From Bifidobacterium apri (GTDB taxonomy: Bacteria; Actinomycetota; Actinomycetes; Actinomycetales; Bifidobacteriaceae): 64,000 nt of DNA. The notes beneath the pieces were generated by a model that saw nothing but the letters and a program-made list of their open reading frames with translations, did not search any database and had not been told where the DNA came from. The stretch spans positions 186,001-250,000 of the forward strand of contig NZ_WBSO01000001.1 of the NCBI RefSeq assembly GCF_009299485.1, given 5' to 3'. The translations under genes were made by a program, and so were the position numbers. Positions 18,519 to 25,675 of the stretch are shown one piece after another (within the stretch, counting starts at the first letter, position 1; the number at the start of each line of letters is the position of its first letter).

Positions 18519-19484
18519 TCAGCGCGCTCGAACACGACGCGGATCAGATAGCTGCCGCAATGTCAATGGCTTACTTATCTGCACCCGCCGCCCCAACTGT
18601 CGCTCCAACCGATCGGCGACGCTCGCCGCCAGCGCCACACGGGATTCCGCGCTGCGCAAGTCGGCGCCAGTCACGGCAACATGCGACCAACGTGCATCTC
18701 CGATTGCCTTCAATCGACGCTGATCACGATCCCACTGTCGAGCATGCTGTCTGCCATCATATTCGACTGCAACTCGCGCGTGAGGAAACGCCAAGTCCAA
18801 GAACAGCCGTTCATCGCAGTTCGGCGGTGTCAGTTGATAATTAACCTCCGGGCACGGTAACCCATGCTGCATCAGGGTCAATCGCAGCAACGTTTCGGGG
18901 AACGAATCAGTATTTTCTCGCATTAACGACAGTGCTCGGCTGCATACCTGAAATCTATTGCGCCCGTTATACCCATTCGTCTGTATGAAATCCGCTACAC
19001 AGGATTCAAGCTGCGCTTTGGAATACCACTTCTGTTCAATATCGCGACGGGTAAGTGCATCCCCGAGTAATATCATCTCCTGCAATCCCGTCTTGCGGGC
19101 ATACATAATCCATGTCATAGCCGGCGTCACGCAGGTAATATCATTGATGGTTACGGTCGGCAGTTCATGCGGCCAGACAATCGATCGGACACCATGAAGC
19201 TGCGGTCTGTTGGGACAATCGGGAGCCACGGCAGTCAAGCCGTCATAGTCGATTTCCGACGGAACCTCAACACACATCAATTTCAAAGCCGTTTCCAAGC
19301 CGAATATCAGACATCTACGACTACGAGATTGCGCTTCATAGCACCGTTGGACCGTAACAGCCCGTATTCGAATCAGTTTGGTCCGCGTTGATTCGAAGAA
19401 ATCCCCGGTTCCGAGTTTGAGCGAACGTTGTATGAGATCCGAGCATTGCCACATATCTGTCATAATTCGACAGTATCCGCGCAT
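18519..19484 (-). CDS. DUF559/Vsr-like endonuclease-domain protein
   Basis: The 321-residue protein ends in a domain with LDLAFPHARVAVEYDGRQHA followed by WDRDQRRLKAIG, the pattern of the DUF559/Vsr-like PD-(D/E)XK fold seen in many actinobacterial proteins of unknown role. The N-terminal 200 residues (ending CVADFIQTNGYNGRNRF) resemble the AbiEi-like partner region these proteins often carry, but I cannot confirm that. The start is unclear: ATG at 19484 lies inside a repeat-like sequence and ATG at 19463 is an alternative; neither has a ribosome-binding site. The 3' end abuts repeat cluster B. Function unknown; nuclease activity is inferred only. Confidence 0.65.
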   Translation of the reverse strand: MRGYCRIMTDMWQCSDLIQRSLKLGTGDFFESTRTKLIRIRAVTVQRCYEAQSRSRRCLIFGLETALKLMCVEVPSEIDYDGLTAVAPDCPNRPQLHGVRSIVWPHELPTVTINDITCVTPAMTWIMYARKTGLQEMILLGDALTRRDIEQKWYSKAQLESCVADFIQTNGYNGRNRFQVCSRALSLMRENTDSFPETLLRLTLMQHGLPCPEVNYQLTPPNCDERLFLDLAFPHARVAVEYDGRQHARQWDRDQRRLKAIGDARWSHVAVTGADLRSAESRVALAASVADRLERQLGRRVQISKPLTLRQLSDPRRVRAR

Positions 19485-19707
19485 ACAACGTTGCGCATCT
19501 CAAAGCGGGACATGTGGATAAAAGTTGAGAATGGTCATACATCGCAGACTGCACAACGCATCCGGCATCGCGTGACAGGAACCACAACAAGAAAGTAAGT
19601 GCCGCACAGTCAATATCGCGGAGCGTGTTTGATTCATACCACACATATGCGGCGACCCAAGAGCCATGAGCTCAATGAGATTCAACCGGAGTGAGCTTGA
19701 TTGGCGT

Positions 19708-19952
19708 TATACGCATGTGACGACATACATAATCTACGCAATGATGAGCTGTTTGCATGCGGATTCGTCTTGACTGATGCATGACGTATGCCGTGACATA
19801 CATGATGCCGCAGATACCCACGCCTACGAGCACAATCGTGGCTCGATTCCGATGCTGCGTATGCCCCCACATGCGCAACCAATCAGATACCACTGCATAT
19901 TCCAGCATAATCGGATGAAACAGACCGCTGCGTATGTTCTGGCATACGCAGC
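19708..19952. repeat. Cluster C of REP-like palindromes (four copies)
   Basis: Copies lie at 19708-19735, 19781-19808, 19855-19880 and 19927-19952, again about 73 bp apart. The last is perfect: GCTGCGTATG and CATACGCAGC around a 6-bp centre. They occupy the divergent gap between the DUF559-like gene and the ROK regulator, where the only other feature seen is the operator at 19996. Confidence 0.75.
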
Positions 19953-19995
19953 CCCAAATATCGCCGCGACACGCCGGCGTCGCCACTTGCCGCTT

Positions 19996-20024
19996 TTGAT
20001 TAACAGAGTTAAACTTTTAATCAA
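19996..20024 (+). promoter_or_regulatory. Predicted operator for the ROK regulator
   Basis: TTGATTAA (19996-20003) and TTAATCAA (20017-20024) form a perfect inverted repeat with a 13-bp AT-rich centre that contains GTTAAAC. It lies 66 bp before the ROK gene. AT-rich palindromes of this sort are typical ROK-family operators, so self-regulation is likely. Confidence 0.6.
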
Positions 20025-20089
20025 GTTCAGATTCAACGACGAACCGTCCGCCCGCAAGCGGAGCAGGAGAACAGCCGCAAGGAGGTGCC

Positions 20090-21301
20090 ATGAACACAGA
20101 ATCTGCCGCCACAGCAACCCGATCAACCGTATCGGAAACCAACCGCTCACGCGTGTTGCACTACTTGTACACCCATGGCATCAGCTCGCGCGCCAGCATC
20201 GCTGAAGCACTCGGCCTGTCCGCCGCGGCAATCACGAAAATCACCGCACGTCTGATCGACGCCGACATCATCCATGAGGTGGGCGGCATCGAAGGCCGCA
20301 AGAACCGCAGATCCATCGGTCTGGAACTCGACCCGCACCAATTCCATTTCATCGGCGTCAAGTTCGCCCGCAGCCTCGTTGAGATTGGCGTATTCGACCT
20401 TAAGGGCGAGACCTCAAGCCTCACCGACCTGCCGCCCGTCAAGAATGACGCGATTCCCGACACGATTCGCATCATCCACGAAACCATCACCACCTTGCTT
20501 GACAACGACCCATCGATCGTCGCCATCGGCATGGCGGTCCCCGGCCCCTATTTGCGGCATGAAGGCAGAACCGCCGTCGTATCATCAATGCAAGGTTGGC
20601 GCACATTCAACTTCATTGACGAGTTTTTGGGTGCATTCCGCGTGCCCATATTCATTGAGCAGGACGCCCGCGCCGGCGTGCTCGCGCAATACCTGCTTGA
20701 CCCGTCGAGCAGCAATTGCCGAAACCTCGCGTATTATCTGCTGGGCGAAGGCGTCGGCCTCGGCGTCATTGACGATGGCAGACTCGTCAACGGAGCCCAA
20801 GGCGCCGCAGCGGAAATCGGTCATGTCAGCATCGACGTCAACGGCCTGCCTTGCGATTGCGGCAACCGCGGATGCCTCGAACTCTACTGCTCGGCGGTCG
20901 CAATCCACCGTCGGCTCACTGAGACCGGCATCATTCCCGACTCCGACAACATGACTCACAAGCAAGCCTGCCACGCGCTGTTCGAACAAGCCGCGCAGGG
21001 CGATGCCGACGCCCAAGCACTCGTCCACGAGATTGGCCGGTATGTCGGCTACGGTTGCGTAACCATCTTCAACACATTCAACCCCGAGCGCATCGTCTTG
21101 GGCGATATCGTCGCCGAAGGCGGCCAACCTCTGCTGGACGCGGCGCGCGAAGTCGTGGACGAACGTGTCATCCCCGAACTCAACCAGGCAACCACCATCT
21201 GCCTGTCCAAGCTTCCCGCGGATGCCGCTGTCATCGGTGCCGCCGCGGTCGCCGTGACCCAGTTCCTTGAACATCCCTCAAGGTTCTTCACCATCACATA
21301 A
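20090..21301 (+). CDS. ROK-family transcriptional regulator (NagC/XylR type)
   Basis: The 403-residue protein has an N-terminal winged helix-turn-helix (residues 20-75, with SRASIAEALGLSAAAITKIT) followed by a sugar-kinase-like ROK domain. The ROK zinc site is present as PCDCGNRGCLE near residue 260, and IGMAVPGPYL and VFIEQDARAG-like sequence (IFIEQDARAGVLAQ) lie in the sugar-binding half. The ATG has AAGGAGG shortly upstream. It is followed at 116 bp by fructokinase and then by an MFS sugar transporter, so it most likely controls uptake and phosphorylation of a hexose such as fructose. The inducer is inferred from neighbours, not seen. Confidence 0.85.
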   Translation: MNTESAATATRSTVSETNRSRVLHYLYTHGISSRASIAEALGLSAAAITKITARLIDADIIHEVGGIEGRKNRRSIGLELDPHQFHFIGVKFARSLVEIGVFDLKGETSSLTDLPPVKNDAIPDTIRIIHETITTLLDNDPSIVAIGMAVPGPYLRHEGRTAVVSSMQGWRTFNFIDEFLGAFRVPIFIEQDARAGVLAQYLLDPSSSNCRNLAYYLLGEGVGLGVIDDGRLVNGAQGAAAEIGHVSIDVNGLPCDCGNRGCLELYCSAVAIHRRLTETGIIPDSDNMTHKQACHALFEQAAQGDADAQALVHEIGRYVGYGCVTIFNTFNPERIVLGDIVAEGGQPLLDAAREVVDERVIPELNQATTICLSKLPADAAVIGAAAVAVTQFLEHPSRFFTIT

Positions 21302-21416
21302 CCGCTACCCCACCGCCGGTATCACCGCAACCACGGCGAATCGACGAAACCAAGATTTCCCGAACGGAAAATAACACAAACACAACCACAACAACCTCCT
21401 ATTGAAAGGAATCATC

Positions 21417-22313
21417 ATGGCACAGCCAATCGTTCTCTCACTCGGCGAACTCCTGTGGGACATGCTCCCCAGCGGCAAGCGCGCAGGCGGCGCCCCGGTC
21501 AACTTCATCTATCACGCCATGCACAATGGCGCGGACGGCTACGCAATCAGCGCTGTCGGCGAGGATGAGCTCGGCGATGAGCTGGTCAAGGTCACCAAGG
21601 ACGCCGGCATCAACGCGATTGTTCAGCGCAACGCCTGGCCGACCGGCACCGTCGATGTCGCGCTGAAGAACGGCATCCCCGAGTACACAATCGTCCGTGG
21701 CGTGGCATGGGACCACATCCTGTACACCCGCCAACTGATCGAACAGGTGGAGAAGGCTGACTGCGTGTGCTTCGGCACGCTCGGCCTGCGCTCCCCCGAA
21801 TCGCATGACACGATCGTCGAACTGCTCAAGCACACGAAGACCGGCGCCATGAAGTTCTTCGATATCAACATCCGCGGCGACCACTATTCCAAGGAACTGA
21901 TTGAGGAGCTGCTCGGCTACGCGACGGTGTTCAAGCTCAACGATGCGGAGCTCCTGCTGCTGCGTGATATGTTCGGCATTCGCGGCACTTCCGACGACGA
22001 GGCCTGCCGCTGGTTCCTCACCCAGTACGGCTTGGATTACATCATTCTGACCGGTGGATCGACCTTCAGCACGATCATTTCCAAGACCGGCGACAGCTCC
22101 ACGCTGTCCACCCCGCATGTCGAGGTCGCGGACACCGTCGGTGCCGGCGACTCGTTCTCCGGCACCTTCGCGGCTAAGATCCTCACCGGCGCGAGCCTTG
22201 AGGAAGCTCACCGCGCGGCTGTGAACACCGCCGCCTTCGTGTGCACCAACGATGGCGCTTGGCCTGAGTATCCGGCGCAGATTCCGGATTATCTGGCCGA
22301 AGCCGGCATGTGA
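21417..22313 (+). CDS. PfkB-family carbohydrate kinase, probable fructokinase
   Basis: The 298-residue protein phosphorylates a sugar with ATP in the cytoplasm. PfkB signature two, DTVGAGDSFSGTF, lies near residue 240 with the catalytic Asp; GGAPVNFIYHAMHNG near residue 22 and FFDINIRGDHYSKELIEELL are typical of bacterial fructokinases. The start at 21417 is chosen for AAAGGA six bases before it. It follows the ROK regulator and precedes the transporter. Length is normal for the family. The fructose assignment is likely but a related hexose cannot be excluded. Confidence 0.82.
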   Translation: MAQPIVLSLGELLWDMLPSGKRAGGAPVNFIYHAMHNGADGYAISAVGEDELGDELVKVTKDAGINAIVQRNAWPTGTVDVALKNGIPEYTIVRGVAWDHILYTRQLIEQVEKADCVCFGTLGLRSPESHDTIVELLKHTKTGAMKFFDINIRGDHYSKELIEELLGYATVFKLNDAELLLLRDMFGIRGTSDDEACRWFLTQYGLDYIILTGGSTFSTIISKTGDSSTLSTPHVEVADTVGAGDSFSGTFAAKILTGASLEEAHRAAVNTAAFVCTNDGAWPEYPAQIPDYLAEAGM

Positions 22314-22321
22314 TTTCGCTG

Positions 22322-22397
22322 GATTCGCACAGTTTTCGGACTCTGCGAATCGTTATCGGCTGGAGCTCTGCGGGTCTTACAGCTCCGTGAGCTCCAG
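22322..22397 (+). terminator. Two tandem hairpins after fructokinase
   Basis: GATTCGCA/TGCGAATC (22322-22329, 22344-22351) and CTGGAGCT/AGCTCCAG (22360-22367, 22390-22397) form two 8-bp stems. Neither ends in a T run, so termination is possible but not certain. Confidence 0.4.
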
Positions 22398-22427
22398 TCT
22401 CATCAAATACTGATCCTTCTCTCAACA

Positions 22428-22575
22428 TCGCGTTATTCCGCGGCTATTACGTGTTGTTCCGTACGATCCCGTGCTATTCCGTGAGATTCCGTGCTATTCC
22501 GCACAATCTCGCACGATTCTACGGAATAGCCACGCGATACCGTACGATACCGCGCACTACCACGCGATGCCACCG
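22428..22575. repeat. Degenerate repeat with about 10-bp period
   Basis: The gap before the transporter holds a run of near-repeats such as GCTATTCCGT, GAGATTCCGT, GCTATTCCGC and CGATACCGTA, one per about 10 bp. The rest of the gap up to 22750 shows nothing else. Confidence 0.5.
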
Positions 22576-22766
22576 CCCGGCTTCCCCAATCGAGATTCTT
22601 CGCGGCAACACTGTTCCGCCGATGCAACCAGGACAAGTCAGGCGTCTCCTCTCTCTCAACGCTCACTTGTGCGACAGCCCAACGTGATCGGACCATCGCC
22701 CTTATCAGCGTCTATCTCTATCAGCATTAACCGTTATCAATCGCGTTGCAACAAAAGGGGAATATC

Positions 22767-23990
22767 ATGGGCAACACTACTGCGACGGCGAAGAAAACCA
22801 ACATCAAGGCACTCATCCCTGTGATTGCCACATTCTTCGTCATGGGTTTCGTCGATCTGGTCGGCACCGCCACCAACTACGTCAAGCCCGAATTCAACCT
22901 GTCCGACTCCCAAGCGAACCTGTTCACCTCCATGGTGTTCTTCTGGTTCCTGATTTTCTCCGTGCCCACCGGCGTGTTGATGAATAAAATCGGCCGGCGC
23001 AAAACGGTGCTTATTTCACTGATTGTCACCGCCGTGGCCATGCTGCTGCCGGTTGTCGCGTACACTGCGGTCGCCGGCACGCCACGACTGGTGCTTATGA
23101 TTATCTCGTTCTCACTGCTGGGCATCGGCAATACACTGATGCAGGTGTCGCTCAATCCGCTGCTCACCGTGTTCGTGAACGGCGACAAGCTCGCCTCCAC
23201 CCTCACCACCGGGCAGTTCGTCAAAGCGTTCGCGTCGTTCTTCGCACCGCTGATTGCCGGGTGGGGCGCATCCAAGCTCGGCGCATGGTGGGTGCTATAC
23301 GTCATCTACCTGGTCATCGGCGTGATCGTCGGCGTGTCCTTGGCGCTTGACAAGATCGACGAACCCGCACCCGACGCGGGGCAGACCAGTGTCGCCAGCT
23401 GCTTCAAACTGCTCGGCAACCCGATTGTGTTGCTGTGCTTCCTGGGCATTATCGCGCACGTGGGCATTGATGTCGGCATCAACGCTCAGGCGCCGCGCAT
23501 CCTGATGGAGCATACCGCGGTGCCGCTCGCCACCGCTGCCGGCGCGACCTCCGTGTACTTCGCGTTCCGCACCATCGGTACGGGACTTGGCGGCATCGTG
23601 CTGCAGAAGATGGATAACAAAACGGCGCTGCGCATTTGCGGTGTGATCATGGTGCTGGCCGTTGCTTGCTTCGCCGTATTCACCACGATGTCGTCCAACC
23701 CGCCGCAGTGGCTGTTCTACCTGGCGGTTGCGCTGATCGGTTTCGGCAACGCGAACGTGTTCTCGCTGTGCTTGTCTCACGCGCTGAACACCCTGCCCTC
23801 CCGCCAGAACGAGGTATCCGGCCTGATGATGATGGGCCTGATCGGAGGGGCAATCTTCCCGCCGATCATGGGTGCTGCCGCCGATGCGATGGGTCAAGCC
23901 GGTTCGATTATCGTCGTGGCGGTGGGTGCGATTTACGTGCTCGCCATTGCGCTGACGTACGACAAGGTGTTGGAGCCGGCGAAAAAGTAG
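22767..23990 (+). CDS. MFS sugar transporter (FucP/glucose-galactose-like)
   Basis: The 407-residue membrane protein has about twelve hydrophobic segments and the MFS loop motif GVLMNKIGRRKT between helices two and three. FVMGFVDLVGTATNYVKPEFNLS near the N-terminus resembles the sugar:proton symporter branch that includes fucose permease and glucose/galactose transporters. AAAAGGGG six bases before the ATG at 22767 supports the start. Its place after a ROK regulator and a fructokinase argues for hexose, perhaps fructose, import. A sequence with TTGATAAC and GGTTAA halves on the minus strand near 22727-22745 resembles part of the ROK operator but is weak. Confidence 0.8.
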   Translation: MGNTTATAKKTNIKALIPVIATFFVMGFVDLVGTATNYVKPEFNLSDSQANLFTSMVFFWFLIFSVPTGVLMNKIGRRKTVLISLIVTAVAMLLPVVAYTAVAGTPRLVLMIISFSLLGIGNTLMQVSLNPLLTVFVNGDKLASTLTTGQFVKAFASFFAPLIAGWGASKLGAWWVLYVIYLVIGVIVGVSLALDKIDEPAPDAGQTSVASCFKLLGNPIVLLCFLGIIAHVGIDVGINAQAPRILMEHTAVPLATAAGATSVYFAFRTIGTGLGGIVLQKMDNKTALRICGVIMVLAVACFAVFTTMSSNPPQWLFYLAVALIGFGNANVFSLCLSHALNTLPSRQNEVSGLMMMGLIGGAIFPPIMGAAADAMGQAGSIIVVAVGAIYVLAIALTYDKVLEPAKK

Positions 23991-23997
23991 GTGTCAG

Positions 23998-24036
23998 GTG
24001 CAATCGTGCACTCGGTGTACTAGTGCAATCGTGCAA
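23998..24036. repeat. Two copies of GTGCA-ATCG-TGCA
   Basis: GTGCAATCGTGCA occurs at 23998 and again at 24023, 25 bp apart, directly after the transporter stop. Each is itself an inverted repeat (GTGCA/TGCAC in the first). They could be a paired protein-binding site or processing signals. Confidence 0.45.
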
Positions 24037-24094
24037 CAGCGCCGGAATGGTTCGCCAGTTCGGATAGTCTCGTTTCCGCCCAATTGCTGAGTTC

Positions 24095-24138
24095 GAGGGG
24101 CTCTTTGTGCGAGAATCGATTCGTGCAAAGAGCCCCTC
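24095..24138. terminator. Long hairpin after the MFS gene
   Basis: GAGGGGCTCTTTG (24095-24107) pairs perfectly with CAAAGAGCCCCTC (24126-24138), and the inner bases (GAATC/GATTC) extend the stem. There is no T run. It separates the transporter from the phased array that follows. Confidence 0.55.
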
Positions 24139-24200
24139 AGCATTGTTGTCGGAGGGCAGGTACGGAGGTCCTATGGGTGGAAAGCTCCGAGGGGCGCCTG

Positions 24201-24666
24201 TTTGTGAGCCGATCCTCATATGGCGGGGACCTGCCTCCCGAAACCTGTGCTTCTCCGCATCTCCGCTACCTGGTTTGCGAGCAAGTCCTCACACGACGGT
24301 ACGTTGCCATTGCCACAACCGGCGATGCCGTCTCCTCCATTACCTGGTTTGTGAGCGAATCCTCACACGATGGTACCCAGACCACCACGAATCACCATCG
24401 CAGGGTGGTCGTGCCACCCACTTTGTGAGCCGATCCTCACACAACAGGGATCGGCTTCACCAGACAGCAGCGATTCCGTCACCTCCACTACCCACTTTGT
24501 GAGCCAATCCTCACACGATGGGAATCGGACACATCAGAATCGGCACCTCCTCGCATCTCCAACACCCGGTTTGTGAGCTAATCCTCACACAACAGGGGTC
24601 GGCACACCACGAATCACCATCGCAGGGTGGTCGTGCCACCCAGATTGTGAGCCAATCCTCACACGA
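24201..24666. repeat. Seven-unit 74-bp phased array of TGTGAG-N6-CTCACA palindromes
   Basis: Units start at 24201, 24274, 24348, 24422, 24496, 24570 and 24644, so the spacing is 73 then 74 five times. Each begins TTTGTGAGC (ATTGTGAGC in the last), has a 6-bp centre ending in TC, then CTCACA, followed by RAYRGG. The remaining 45 bp vary: units three and six share an identical 38-nt stretch containing GGGTGG-TCGTG-CCACCC, while units one, two, four and five share only a C-rich end with CTCC. A 74-bp period is seven helical turns, placing all palindromes on one DNA face. As 74 is not a multiple of three, it is not a protein repeat. No cas gene is nearby. Function unknown. Confidence 0.85.
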
Positions 24667-24694
24667 CGTCACGGATTGGCAGACCCGCGATCAG

Positions 24695-25227
24695 CTGCGT
24701 ATGCGGCGGCATACGCAACGCGACACATCATCAGAAAACCATGCCCGGTCAGCCGGCATTCATCACACCACGCATGCCCGGGCATGCGCAACAACGACAT
24801 TACACTGCTGTCCGGCCGGCATCGCTGTCGAAACCGCCAACTTTGCATGCTGCGACATACACAAATCAACACGCCGCACACGAACTAACCCCACACAACG
24901 CACACCCAACACTCTACGTATGCCATCACATGCACAATGCCACCGCTCAGATGACGGGGACGCGCGAAGCATGGCTGGGGGCGTGTCCTGCCATCACATG
25001 CATAACGCCACCGCTCAGATAACACACTCAGATAACGGGGCCGCCGCTAGCGCCGGTTGAGTATGCCATCACATACACGCAACGCGACAATCCCGCCCAA
25101 GCCAAGCCACATCACTGCCGAAACCATCAATCGCGGATGCCACGGCATACATATCTCGCTACACCTCCGGCAGCTCAAGCCCAATCAGCGTACATTCGTC
25201 ACGATATGTATGCGCTGACATGCTCAA
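24695..25227. repeat. Cluster D of REP-like palindromes (about eight copies)
   Basis: Copies lie at 24695-24720 (CTGCGTATGC, GGC, GCATACGCAA), 24769-24792, 24842-24864, 24914-24939, 24986-25005 (partial), 25059-25083, 25135-25153 and 25203-25227, mostly 72-76 bp apart. Copies four and five share a following CGCCACCGCTCAGAT-like tail. This cluster begins immediately after the phased array and keeps nearly the same spacing. From 25228 to 25462 nothing else is seen. Confidence 0.7.
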
Positions 25228-25462
25228 CCCACATCATCAGACACACCCGTCCAGGCGACGCACCCGTCCAGGCGACAGAATCGTCAGAAACGGCAGAACC
25301 CACGCAGACCAGCAGCAATACGGTATTTCCGATTGTCTGTTTTCCCCACAGCAACACGGCGTTCCGGCAGCCTGTCCTTCCTCGCAGACAGACCGGTCAG
25401 AATGTCCGGTCTCGCGATGACGGGAATGCGGAAGACCATCCGCAACAACCAGCAGTATGAAG

Positions 25463-25505
25463 ACAGCCCGGGCAATGCCCTATCAAAGAGCACTACCCGG
25501 GCTGT
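25463..25505. terminator. GC-rich hairpin between converging genes
   Basis: ACAGCCCGGG (25463-25472) and CCCGGGCTGT (25496-25505) pair. It lies 170 bp past the cellulase stop and may end that transcript; the T-rich tail is weak. Confidence 0.5.
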
Positions 25506-25567
25506 TCCTGTCCAGCTCGCGAATCCTGCTTCACCGCAATCACGGAAATTCAGACATCACTCGTGTC

Positions 25568-25635
25568 TTTGGTGATTTTCCCACTTTGGTGACTTTCGCT
25601 CCTTGGTGACTTTCCCACCTTGGTGACTTTCCGGT
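25568..25635. repeat. Four tandem 17-bp repeats
   Basis: Four head-to-tail units of the form YTTGGTGACTTTCCCAC start at 25568, 25585, 25602 and 25619. They end 41 bp from the cellulase stop codon and are in no gene. Confidence 0.85.
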
Positions 25636-25675
25636 CATTGCGGATCAGTTTCGTCAAGTCAGGACGATTGCCTGT

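Noticed and set aside
17833..18723. 296-codon rightward open frame across repeat cluster B
   Set aside because: Runs through ten palindromes and into the opposite strand of the DUF559-like gene; no protein character.
24201..24666. Reading the 74-bp array as a CRISPR array
   Set aside because: Conserved part is an 18-bp palindrome, interspaces share sequence between units, spacing is too regular for the usual repeat/spacer sizes, and no cas gene is in the window.
24201..24666. Array as CRP sites
   Set aside because: TGTGA and TCACA halves are eight bp apart here, against six in CRP/GlxR sites, so direct CRP binding is not expected.
24201..24666. Array as integron attC sites or protein-coding repeat
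   Set aside because: No cassette genes or attC core sequences, no integron integrase, and the period is not a multiple of three.
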